Below, piece after piece: positions 34,890 to 47,100 of a stretch of DNA of 64,000 nt (its first letter is position 1; every line of letters begins with the position of its first letter). This stretch comes from Helopsaltes ochotensis. Its lineage: Eukaryota > Chordata > Aves > Passeriformes > Locustellidae. Made by a program: the position numbers and the translations under genes. Location of the stretch: NCBI GenBank assembly GCA_013400155.1, contig VXBM01001597.1, positions 85,488 to 149,487 of the forward strand, read 5' to 3'. A model generated the notes under the pieces. The model saw nothing but the letters and a program-made list of their open reading frames with translations, did not search any database and was not told the origin of the DNA.

Positions 34890-36575
34890 AAAGGCTTTTT
34901 GCCATCAGCTGTTCCAAGAAAGAGGTATAATGTTTTGTAGACTGTTGCCTGTTCTGACCTTTCAAGCAGGAAGCACTTTTGTAATCATTATTTAGTGTCA
35001 TTTGTAAAGAAGAGAAGTGGGCAGTAATCTCTTGAGCCATACATTTTTAAAAAATTAAATAAATCAATTGCCCTGACTGTAAATAATTGGCAAACCAAAA
35101 TTGTTACTCAATATTTTTACTCTTTTCAACCAATAGTGATTTTTTTTATACAGTTTTTACATGCTAATGGTGTGTTTCCACATCATATTGCAGTTGTACT
35201 TTGCTTCTGGTGATGAGGTAAGTTCTGTTGATTTTTTTTTTCTCCTGCAAAAGCATAGTATAAAGGACAGCTGTTTAATATTATAGAAATTATTTTTAAA
35301 TGTGACTTTTCTATAATTAAGCAAAAAATTCTATTGCTAGCTTTGTATAGTACATTCAGCATTGAATCTCAGGATGCATATTATTGCAGGGCCAAAAAAG
35401 GGATTAATTCTCCCAAACATAACTGTGACAGCAATATCAGAATACTGTGTTTGTTTTGTATTTTAGGTAATGTTCAATTTTAAAAAAAAGTTTGTTGCAG
35501 TAAAGTACTTGTAATCTGCAAGATTCTGTAGATTTATTGGAATAAGAATATTAACAGCTGTCAGGAATAGTAGGGTTAAACGTATTTTTCCAGTGATGAC
35601 ACATTACTTCAGGTGAACCACAGCAAGTTTCTTCAGTATTATGCAGTTGAGTCATACCATTGGAAGGAATGTCTATGTATCGGGGTGTGGGCAGAGCTGT
35701 CATGTACACGGCTCATGTCTTTGCAATAAGACTGGCTAATACTCTGCAGCCTGTTTTATGTTACAGCACTCCAGTAATATCTATGGATAGACTGAGATTT
35801 TAGGAAATGGAGGGAAAATGCAAGGCAGTGAAAAAGAAAGCATTTTTTCAATTACTTGACTGGCAGTGAAGTACACTGTGCAGTGTCACTGATTTTCACA
35901 TAAATCAGTGCGATCTTCTTAAAGCATTAAAGTTCTGAGATCCAAATGATTTAAGTACAACCAGTGATCAATTTTTTATATTTAGATTGAAATGTGATCA
36001 ATACCAAGTTATTAATGCATGATTAAGTAAATATGTAAGGCTTTTGAACAATACACCAGATCAAGAGTAAATCCACTGCCATCCCAGTTATTCTGGAGAA
36101 ATTCTTGTTGAGATTTAAAGCTAGATTGCTATTTTGAGAATTAAACTGTATATACTGTCCATACAATGAATTTTTATCTTTGTATTGTAAGTTATTTGAT
36201 AGAACCCATGATGGGAAATGTGGCTTCAGTTCATTTTGTTAATTAAAGCTACCTCCTAAATAATAGTGGCTGCCAGTAGCAGGATGTTTAAAATATGGTT
36301 TATGTACTTTTTTCATTGTAAATAGAACATGGTTGTAAATTGTCACTATATTAAAAACAGAATCCTTGTATATCAAAATCATGTAGTTTGTACAAAGTAT
36401 GGGAAGAATACTTACTGTATGCTGTTAATTTTGTAAGCCAAAATATTCAACTGTAAAAAGGGAAGAAAATCATCTAAGAGTTGTTAATTGTTATATTTAC
36501 ATTCATTAATATTATATCTGCAATTAGCATGGAATGTTACACTGAAAGCAAATAAAGAGTACATGAATACCTGTA
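34890..36575 (+). other. LGR4: LGR4 3' UTR
   Basis: AT-rich sequence after the stop codon with no competing open frame. The best poly(A) signal is AATAAA at 36551-36556, giving a 1.7-kb UTR. An earlier AATAAA at 35058-35063 could give a short isoform. Two TGTAAATA motifs (35078-35085 and 36317-36324) match the Pumilio consensus. The end is inferred from the signal only. Confidence 0.7.
36551..36556 (+). terminator. LGR4: poly(A) signal AATAAA, LGR4
   Basis: Canonical hexamer at a plausible distance from the stop codon, with T-rich sequence following. Use is inferred. Confidence 0.65.
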
Positions 36576-39500
36576 GCCCTGATTTCATGCCTGAGATGTT
36601 TTAGTTTCTGAAATTCTTTTCCCAAGTAGTTTTCTGTAAACAAGAGAAATATTTTTGTAACTGTACCTAGGTTATTCATTCTTTCTCACAAGAGGGGCAT
36701 CTTAATGTCACTCTGGTTTGACCAATGTGATTGAAAAAGTTTACCTTTATTTCATCAAATTGGTCTGTGTAAAATAGTATAAAAAAACAGACACATCCCA
36801 AAATAAAAAAGTCATTTTTCAGCCTTCTAAATCTCAAAGTCTGTATTGTTATAGTGTAAAACAACATCAAATACCTATGGTTATTTCTCTCTGTTTTTCA
36901 AAAGTTAAAGCTGAAAACGGTGCACATGTAGAATTATTGAGCATAAATTATGTTTCATCTGCTCTTAGCTACATGTAGTGAAAGTTTCAGGAAAGAACTG
37001 CCAGAAAAACAAGAAAGTTGCCGGTTTACAAGCAGATTCATAATTTCAGAATAATGCTAACTCTTGGCATGCAAAAGGTTAAAAACCTTAAACGAAGTGT
37101 TGGCCCTCATATGAAGCAGTCTCTGGATTAAAGGTGTTATGTATTGTGTTTGAGTGGAAATGTTTTTAGTATGTTTTGAATAATCATACAGTCTATAACT
37201 TTCTTTTATAAATATTGATACTTTTTTTTATGTTGAAAATTGTGGGGGTTTTTTAAGCCAACATTTTATAAGAGTCACAGCTTGTGCCAACAGTCCCTCT
37301 GTTGGCCAACATGTCAAAGGTAATAAGAATACTTCTCAAAAAGGACTGTAAATGTCAGCTGCCATTTATAATCAGTAAGGAAGGAAATCTCACCATGAAG
37401 CTTCCGTTTTACAAGTGAGTCTTCACTGCCAGCTGTTTAAAAAGTGATGTGATCCATTTGAAGATCTAGTATTTCACTGTATCTCAGTATGTTTTTGGAG
37501 TTCAGTTATACAAGCAATTAACTTTTTAATGCAGTCAGTCCAATGTCTTCCAGAACATGCTGGTTCTGTCTGCTGCTGATAGAGGGGAAAGAATATGGGC
37601 AGCAGCTACTGAAACCAGCCTATTAAGAAGCAGTGCTGCAAAACCTGCTTCTCTCAACATGACCACGTGTGTGACACCCATGGACGATCCCATAAGGAGA
37701 ATCCAGACAAATCCAGCCACCAGGTACTTAATGCCAACTTTCATTGTGTCTTTGCTGGTCAAGCTGATCTCAGGCCAGGGCACAGTGAAATGTTCAGATG
37801 TTCTTATCCACTAAGAATTTGCTGCTGCTCCAAAGGCAACGTCAGATACATGGGACAGCTTGCCTTAAAGCTGTTTTATGCTAGCACCATATGGGATTTT
37901 TGTTACCTATGTACCAGTGGCTTTCTGAGCTGTCACCACAGCAGTCTCTTCAGCTAGGTAAAGTTTCCTAATTTCAGTTTTGAGACTGAAACCAGTGAAA
38001 CCACAAGTTACACCCTTCTGGGGTGCCCATAGAAAACAAATCCTCCAATTTTCTACAGTCTAGAGCTAGCTGACACTGTTCTTACAGTTGCAATGTCATA
38101 TATCTTGCCTCTAGACCTCTCCAGACCTGTCATACTAAGCTCCAGTGCTGGGTTTAGCATTCAAAAAGGCTTTGCTGTTGACTTTAAATGAAAAACATAG
38201 GGCAAGGAGAGCATTTTGTTGTTTTTCTTCCTTATTTGCTGCTGTTGTGAGGAAGCACCTTTTTGCAGGGAGATGGTGACAAATAAAATTGCCTAAGGTA
38301 TTCCCTATCTTCCCCTCATTAAGATTAATTTCTTACAGATGGCTATTGGCCTGCCCTGTGGCAATATGCTGGTGAGAGCTCTTCATTTGAAATTGAGCTT
38401 TTTCATTCTCTTATAAAAAATAATGCATCTGCTTTGCAACTTTTTGATCTACATGCCTTTTACCTTTTTTAATTTCCAGTAGAATTTCCTGTTTATTTAT
38501 GAATTTACTCAGAAATTTCAAAGTGTCATAAAGATACTTCAGTAAATCTTTTCACTTTGATAACTATTTTTAAGCCTTCTGTTAATGTTTTTAATAAAAG
38601 CACAACACAGCTTGTTTTATATGTACTCAATTTTTAATTACATAAATGCTTTTGATCTTTTACTGTTAGCATAAGTTTATTTTTTTAGCAGGAGATTTTT
38701 TTTCAGTGTTACCTTTCACATATTGTACTGTAGAGTCTGATTTAACACTAGACTTCAGTTGAAGATGATTCTATAAATAAGGAAATGAAATATGAAATGG
38801 GATAATATATCAGAGATTGCAGTTTTCTGTACTGTTGTATACTGTAAGAACTTGGAAGGTGAATAGACATATTTCATATGTTGCACTTATGGCACTACTC
38901 CAATATAAAGTAACATTGTTAAGTTTTATATAAGAAATACTAGTTAGTGGTAACTGGTGTTTACTATAGGGAGCTAATTTTGATTTGAGGCTAATAAAAT
39001 ATGAAGTGTCTCACTGGTTTCCAGTAACAAAAGCATAACCTGAAAATTCTGGTTCAGATGTTCTGAAAATTCCAGCCCAAAAATGAGCAAGTAAATCTGT
39101 TACTACCAGATGCTTTAAAAGAGAGAAAGACTTTATGCGGAACTACAAACTAGCTAAATAAGTGAAGGCTGTTCAAAAGCAGGAGGGCTGTGATAAACTA
39201 ACATAAAACAGCTGGGTTGAGTGGGAGTCCTGCTAGTGATTCACAAAGATGTGATTTTAAGCTAAATGTGTTACTAGAGTTCTTGCGCATTTCCCTAGAA
39301 AAGAGAAATTCTCATCTCGAGGTCGTATCCTTTTAAAGCAGATGGTTCCACATCTGCGGTCAGCAGAATCTGGGCTGGGGCTAGCAATGTATACAGTATA
39401 CTGCAGAGATGAGAATTCATCATACCATGAAAGAAAGTGAAGCAATCCAGGACCTCTCAGGTTTCACAGTCTCTAATCAAACAGAACTACACATTCAGAC

Positions 39501-42500
39501 ACAAAAATAGCTAGCAGACAAGTATAGGCTGTGTTCCTTGAGCTTTGACATGGAGTATGAGCCAAGTAGCTTTCTCCCTTGCTCCTATGCTCCACGCTAT
39601 TTTTCCTTATGCCAGAAAATTTGAAAAAGACTTAGGAAAAGTTGCATTCAACTATATTTGGTAAAATTTTCTACTTTTTTTAAGGTTGCAAGTAAAATAC
39701 TATTTTCTTCAAGTTTAAAGCTTGATGTCTAATCATCTGTTTCTCCCCTAAATTTATCAAATTTTTTCCATGTTACTGTATTTATGGTTTTGTGTTTCTT
39801 AATGTCTAGTGGGGAATTAGACATTACATCTGCAAGCAATCTGATCTCATTCTTTTCATTAAATCTGACTAGTATTCATGAAGTTGAACTGAGAAGTTTC
39901 CTTTTGCTGGATCTTGTGTTTTCAGAGACTGAGTTCATCAGATTACAGTTGAATTTCTAAAACTGAATGATTTCCTAAACTAGAGTTGGCAAATCAAGGT
40001 GCTTAGTGATTCAGAGTGGTTGATTTGTGTCTAGAATATAAATCTATGTTACCTAAGGAATTGCTTTCTTGATATTTTATGTGTAAAATGGGGTTTTTTT
40101 TAATATTGTGTGTGGTTATTAGGGAATACTTCTGAGAAATTTGTCACAAGCATTTGGTTGTTCAGACGTGCTGATTGGCATGACCATGTCGACAGAAAGT
40201 ATGAGTCCGTGAACACATCATGCTATTTTTACTCTGAATTTTACTCTGTTGCTAGATAGCTCTAAATGCTTATACTATAGGCTGTGGCAGTGAGCTAGCA
40301 CTGAAAGGCTCAATGTAGTTTTTGTAATTTCTTTAGTGAGAAATTAGGATGATTTTTCACAGTGGTATCAATCATACAGATGTGTGCATATATTTATTCA
40401 CTACATTTAGTTGTTTGCAGCAACTTCTGTACTTCATTGGAGCAGTTTGATTTTGCCAGTGTTGGCCTATAATTCTTGCCAGGGCAGCTGCTTCTGGCAT
40501 TCAGTTCACAGAATTAAGGTTTTGCCATCCTTGCAACATGCCATTTATCTTGTCAGACCTTCTGTGGCCATAGGAGTTGTGTACCTGAACCTGCAGGATT
40601 GTTGTTTCAATGCTTTTTTACAAAATTATATTATTTGGGCTCATACCTTTCCTGTGTTAACTAGGACACAGTGGCTGTGGAGCTGGTCAAGTTGGGCAGA
40701 ATGGTAAGAGGGATGATGTTGCCCTGATTTTTGTAGCCTTTCTGATGTGTTTTTTAGCTTTTAGATGGAGTCAGAATCCTCAACGTTTAGGTAGTGCTTT
40801 GCCGTTCTCACGCTGGTGTATCTGTAAGATAAGGTTTGTTTTGGGAAATGGATTGGTAAACATCACATACCTTTGGATGCAAATTGTACTGACTGACCAT
40901 CAGCTGGGCCAGTGGAGATGAGAGGTGTTCACCTTCTCATCCAATCCCTGGCATGGACCTGCGGTCTACTTAAGAAAGAAGGAATAAACAAAAGGCCCTC
41001 TTTCGGGTCCTTCTCCTCATCGAGTGTCCTATGTGGTCCTTGCTGAGCTGAACAGCCCACAGGATAGTAACAATATTATTTTATATTTTCACATCTCTTC
41101 AAAGTTGGAATGCTTCTGCCATTCCAGTAACAATACTTTATTTCCCAAAGGGTGAACTGGCTTTTGCCACCCTCTCTATGGGCAGTCTTGGTGCATAAAC
41201 TCTACTAAGCTTGTCCCAGTGCTAAGGTTTGTTAATATAAGCTATTTGCCCAGTATCTGCTCCTGCATCCTGAGAAATTCTCATACTCAGTATAATAGGA
41301 CAGGAGGGGAATAGACAAGTTCAAATATTTGTGTTTGGCAAAATTGCTGCTGCCTCGCCTTGAGACAGCCATTTCATAGTTTTTGGCCTTTCCAGGTGAT
41401 ACAGGCTTCCATTAGAAGTTAGAGATGCCTAGTGCAGTGAGTTCAGAACTCCTCAATTTACTGAGACAATGTGGCACTTTTCATTTTTTCTATTCATTTA
41501 TGACTTGCCAGTCTTCACTATGAGATGGGCTTTAAGGTCAGGGAAGGTTTTCAAGCCTTCCTGAGATGTTTTGAAATTACCTTGGTCTGCAGCCTGTTGA
41601 AATACTTGAAGTTTTCTTGCCTGCCATGACATGGAACTTTGCTCACAGTGCTTGAGTAGCCATGGAGTGAAAAACTTTTATGCTGCTTGTATTTCTTAGC
41701 AGCACATATACAAATGTTTCTGTAAAAAACCATAGGTGGTTTGTGTTTAACAAAGCTGAGGCATTGGATTGTGTAACTTGTATCCTAAGAATTCAGACCA
41801 ATTTGAAATTTTCTTCCTGTTATAACTTTACTTGGCATGAAATTTAGATTCTAGAGATATTCTATTGTCTCCAACACTTGAAACATCAGCTTAAATTATT
41901 TCAACCAATGTAATTTGTTTGTTAGATACTGTGCCTAATCATACTTGATTCTTTATTTTATGATAATCATCTCAACAATCTACCACAACTGGATGGAGTT
42001 ACTTAAGCATTATGAGCATCAATTTGGTGCATAGTGATGTAGTCAATATTCTGGGGGTGCTTGGATCAGAGATGTATTCAGGGGGGGTTTTTGTGGTTTT
42101 CAGCTTGCCGGAAAAGTTCTGTATGACCATCTGGTGATCAGTGATGCAATAACATTTGTTTTTTTCTTACAGACACCATAATGTTATTTCTCCAACCTGC
42201 CAAAACGGCAGTTCCTTGTGAAAGTGGTAAGCTAAATGCAGAAGCTTCCACCACTGAAAGGGGGAGATCCCAATTCTGTTACACCTCACCTCTGCCTCTC
42301 CGCTCTTAGTTTGTGTCTATGTATTTCTGTCACTTGCCTGGTTTTAGCCTCAGCAGCTGTCTGATACGTCCCTTTCAGCTTGCTCAGACCACAAGTTGTT
42401 TGGCCAAATACTTTTCTGACTTTCATAAGGTTTTGTGGGTCAGTAAAGGGTCCAATGAGCAAGAGGGAGGGAGAAGTACATGTTCCTGAGAGATAGGAGA

Positions 42501-43570
42501 GATGCAGCCTGTTTGTCAGAGAAAATACAGATTTGGGTGCCTATCAGTCTGCAGCCCAAGCACCAAACATCCCATCTTAAAATTCTCAAATATGATCATT
42601 TTAGGCATCTTTTAGGACTGTTAATGATGGTATTGAGATATTTCCTGCCTCATGGCACTCATTTTGGTGGTGTCTAGGTGCACATAATGATTGTATAGAT
42701 CTGATGACCTTTTTGTATCGTTCAGCTACTGAAATTCAATTTTTATGGCAAGTCAATTGCCTCAGATGTCTTTCTGACATTGACTTTCTTGATTAAGACA
42801 AAGCATTTTAAATACTGTTTATTATTTTGCAACTTGCCTAGCCAATTAAAAATACATTTATTGTTAAAGTCACCTGAAGAATCTTTGCAAGAACAATTAA
42901 TATAGCAGCCAAATTTACAATAATTTTCAAACTTCTGTATGTCATGTTAATAATGCTACTGCTTAGCTGCAGCAAAATTACTCAAAAGTTTTATGAAAAT
43001 TAGCAACTGCTGATCAGCAGTGATCTTCTTCGTTGATGAAATTTGAAGATAATGAAAAGCTTTGGTAATGCAAATGTTTGTTGCTGATCCTGATTAACAT
43101 TTGACTAAAAAGATGGGGGGCCCAGCATAAGCAATGAAGGGGGGGACTTGTTGTATTCCTGGGATTTGGAACTAAGATAGAAGGCGGACAAAGAATGTAG
43201 TAGCAAACAAGGATACGAATGTATATAGATATACAATCTGACCTAGTTGTAGACTCAGTGGAGAATTAACTGATAGAGAAGGCAAAGGACACCGTTTTCC
43301 TAGCAGAGGTGTATGAAAACCAAGTCTTTAGAACTTTGAATTAGAAACAAGATAGTAATTGTGAGGACTGAAATAGGATTTTGCAATGTAATCCATGTAT
43401 GAATTACAAATTTTGACTTGGCTCTCCAAAAATGTTGATACCCTCTTCTGATGTGTTGGGATTGTCACCTGCAGATGAGATTACTGGTTTCTGTTTATTG
43501 GACTGGTACGTGTGCAAAAACGTTAAGGAAGAAAGAACAACTGTGAAGAGTCTCTATAGATTAGCATACG
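36576..43570. other. intergenic, LGR4 to CCDC34
   Basis: About 7 kb of AT-rich DNA without a recognisable gene. A 249-nt open frame on the - strand at 37535-37783 (82 codons, hydrophobic middle) has stops just upstream and matches nothing I recognise. A weakly LTR-like patch is at about 40850-41060 (TTAAG box, then AATAAA). Slightly purine-rich sequence with G-runs at 43100-43150 precedes the CpG island. Confidence 0.6.
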
Positions 43571-43807
43571 CGTGTCAGTGATCGCCCTGGAAATGCCGTG
43601 GGCCAGGCATGCAGTCCCGGGCCTGCTGCCTCTCCTGGGCCGGGGTGCCTCTGTCAGATCCTATATGCTGGGAGGACTCGACTCACGGGTCAGCAGCGTA
43701 CCACGGGCCGCCGGTTCTGATCCCGTCTTTACCCGGTGTCTCTTTCTAGTCTTTCACTGGCTCGGCTCTCGCCGTACCGGACGCGTCGGGCGGGGTGGGA
43801 GCGCGGC

Positions 43808-43817
43808 GGGGCGGGGC
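43808..43817 (+). promoter_or_regulatory. GC box (Sp/KLF site)
   Basis: GGGGCGGGGC, about 110 bp upstream of the CCDC34 start codon inside the CpG island. Confidence 0.6.
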
Positions 43818-43925
43818 CAGGCGCGCAGGGACGCGAGGGTGGGCGGCCATAACAGACGCGGGTGCCGGGGCCGCCGAGAGCGCGGGCCACGCCGCCTGTG
43901 TCGGTAACCGCCGCTGGCCCCCGCC

Positions 43926-44110
43926 ATGAGCGGAGGCGCCCGGCGCCGCGGGACAAGCGGGGCCAAGCTCCTTAGCCTGCCTCCCACTGAGGGCGAGGAC
44001 CCCCTCAGGCCGCCCAAAAGCTCGCTGCTCTCCCTCGCGTCCCGCTCCAGCTCCCTGGGCTGTGAGGAGGAGGAGCGAGCGGCGGCCTCCCGCAGCCCGC
44101 CAGGCGATAG
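43926..44110 (+). CDS. CCDC34: CCDC34 exon 1
   Basis: 185 coding nt from ATG to the donor AG|GTAACC, leaving phase 2. It encodes MSGGARRRGTSGAKLLSL, then a Ser/Arg/Glu-rich segment. Little conservation with mammals is expected here. It was chosen because of the start context, the upstream in-frame stop and the phase match to exon 2. Confidence 0.85.
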
Positions 44111-47100
44111 GTAACCCCTGCGGCGGGGACTGGGCTCGAGCAGGGCTCGGGGCTGCCCTTTGTTGGCCAGCCGGGCCCCTACACTCGCTTTCCTCCACTG
44201 GGGACCCTGGGGACAGAAGATTATTTTACATAAATATAGGCTTGTTTGCATAGATAAGCGCTTTAAGCACTTTCTTCCTTTTTAGTGTCTTAGAAGGTCT
44301 TCTCAGTGGTAGTACTCGGCTGAGTATTTTTATAGGCTCACAAACTGTTAGTAGGCAGTTGACCTGAGCCTGATAAAAAGCTACAGTATTTCCTGCCTTA
44401 ATTTAGAAGTGCTTGCGGACTAAAGGACTGTTTTGCATAGTGTATATGGCTGGATCCAGAATCAGTTTTGTATGTATGCATTTCACAGCTCCGGTGGCTT
44501 AATCTTACTCCATTTTAATTATATTCAAACATAATACCTGCTCTTTTTTTCTTGGGATCTCGCCGGCTTTACAGGAGAATAAGTAATTCTTATTCTTCCC
44601 TTTAAAACAGAAGGGGTAAGAGCAGGGAAAGCCTGTCCTATTCTGGAATACAACTTCATGATGGAATTTCACAAGCTTGTGCGTTAACTGGAGGTGAATG
44701 TAACTAGCTAGGCTGAACTGAGCTAACAGTGCTGATGGAATAAAGGAAGGACAGCAGAACTTCATGGGGCTGCAGGTTTCCACATGGTTCTCAAAATGCC
44801 ACGGAGAGCAGTGAAGGAATATGGACCACACTAAACTTTACTTAAAAGTGTTTTTTTAAAAAGATGCTAAAAGTCCAGGGAAAAAATGTTCAAGTGTAGG
44901 CAGAAGCTTCAGAGTGAAGAGATCAGCCAGATTATGGTTCCTTCTTCAGTTTTTCTTTTACCTGTCCATATACTACCTCACAATAAGCAATTTTGTTCAT
45001 GCACCTTAAAGTTCTGTTACAGTTTGTTCAAGCTACAACATGTCTTTGCAGCTTCAGAGGTTATTTGAAACAGCTCCCAACTCCTGGCCCTGTTGCTGCA
45101 GTATTCTCTGGCATTAGTAAGATGCAGCTGAAGACAACCTCTTTTAGGGCCTGAGTTGGCAGTCTTATTGAACTGTGTGCAAAATAGATGCTTCGCTGAT
45201 GCAGACACTGCTTCTGAGTAACACTGCTGCTGTGTTGTACTAAGTGCCTACCAAGTGTTCATATATCAGCCTCTGTGTATAGCTGCTAAGGTCTCAGAAG
45301 TATAATAATAAAAATCACTTCTTATGTAGCCCCCTATGTATGCATGCACTCTGAATCTTTTTGTTGTTGTTGTTGTCCTCTTAAAACTACATAAAAATTG
45401 GCTGGAGGCAGATACTCAATGTGGGAAATGCAATATTTGCAAAAGAGAAAGGGTAAAGCAGGGCCTTGTTAATGGTGTTAGGCAATTTTGTATTTTTGTT
45501 GTGGATCCAGTGATACGTTTGATGGTGTGACCTTAGGGAATATATGGCAAATGATAATCACTATTTTCTATTAATCAGACTTAAGGTCTGATGCCAAACT
45601 GTCTAGTTTGATTTAAGATACTTACTTAGAAATAAATGTGCACTTGAAAATGGGGTATATTAAGAAGTCTATTTTTTAAATTATTTAGAAGACATTCATA
45701 ACTGCTAGAATTTCAGAAAATGATCCTGTGAAATTCAAGGTCTGTGTGGTTTAAAATGCATGGTTGGTGTGCCAGGGAGAGTGTCACTGGTGGCTGCAAT
45801 GCACACGGAGAAAGACTGGGTTCTAGTGGTATCAGAGAGCTTTAGACACAGTATTGGAGAACTGTTTCTCGTAACAGCTCTTAATACTGAGCTTATGTTT
45901 TCCTCTTTTTAAGCTTCATTTTCTGGCATTTCTTACTTGTCTACAGTAAGTTTTAAATCTAGTACTGTGAATAACTTTCTTTGAAGTTGACAGCTTGAAT
46001 ATTGTGACTACTAATAAAGGAAAAGACACAATATTATTTTTCTGAATTAATTCATTCTCCTAGTACTTCTTCTAAGGTTGGTTTAATTTGTGAGTCGTGT
46101 TCCACTAGGTGCCATGATGCAAATCATGCAAAGCAAAAGAATGTATTGAGGAAGTATCCCTTCCCAAAATGTCAAGTCTCTACAAAGTTACAGGTTTTTT
46201 TCCTGAATCTGAATGTATAATACTTTTATCCTTTAATAAACTTTCAGAGACTTATTTTCTTACAAAATGTCTTATTAGGCATTTGTAAGTGGCATCTCTT
46301 ATTATATGTATGTGTTTAAAAGCTGTCTCTTAAATTTTTGGTCTTTATTAATGCTAAAAGCCCTAGGGTGCAGCAGAATATGTTGGACTGTGCTCAGCTT
46401 TTGAGTGTTTAGTCTGTGCTGCTTCTGTCCTTGCATTGTCTGCGTATCAGGGTGTCCCTGTCAGTTCTGTTATTCTGCGTTTCACACTGTAAAAGTGGGT
46501 TTGTCTGAGGAAATAAACCTGTTTCAGGTAGATTTCAGTGTAAATCAGTTACCCTGACTTGACCAGTTAACAGTCCTGTTAGTGCAAACACATGTGGGTA
46601 AAACAACAGGCAGAGTAGGACAAATCTCTGCTGCACTGATGTTGTTCCCAAATGCCTTCTACCACAGAAATGTATTCTAAAGATGACTGGGACAGAAAAT
46701 GTGCAGTTGAGTACTGGAGTACTGCTGTGTCCTGTGAATATGTTGTACTTTTATATTGATAAAATCCAGGTATCTTACATTTAAAAAATTGATTTCTGGA
46801 GTATTGGCATAATGTGCTTGTTGGATGCTTCTTCTGTAGCTTAGATTCAGCAAAAGTATGTATGTAGGTAGGTATTTCCAGAGCCTGTACATCCATATGA
46901 AATAGTAAAGTGAAGTCTAGTTTCACTGCTTTGTTTGCAAGAAAAATTTCTGTGGCAGATAGAAGAAATCTTTTAAAGAAATCTCTTGGCACGTTTTCAG
47001 ATTTTGCTGACTTGGGCCCTAATATACTGTGTTACCTATGAAATAGTACATGTATAGAATATTATAAAAGATATTTCTGACCTGGGGCTAGGATTGCTGC

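Larger units (their letters stand above)
43571..44165 (+). promoter_or_regulatory. CCDC34: CpG island promoter of CCDC34
   Basis: An abrupt change from AT-rich DNA to GC-rich sequence full of CpG, unlike anything else in the window. It spans the first coding exon of CCDC34. A consensus GC box, GGGGCGGGGC, is at 43808-43817. There is no TATA box near the start codon. Transcription probably begins between about 43750 and 43920, which is inferred. Confidence 0.85.

Noticed and set aside
43572..43907. 111-codon + strand open frame ending just before CCDC34
   Set aside because: Same frame as CCDC34 but closed by TAA at 43905-43907; composition is that of the CpG island. It is probably promoter or 5' UTR.
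43746..44251. Open frames of 150 and 165 codons on the - strand
   Set aside because: Shadows of the GC-rich CpG island; one overlaps CCDC34 exon 1 antisense, and neither has recognisable content.
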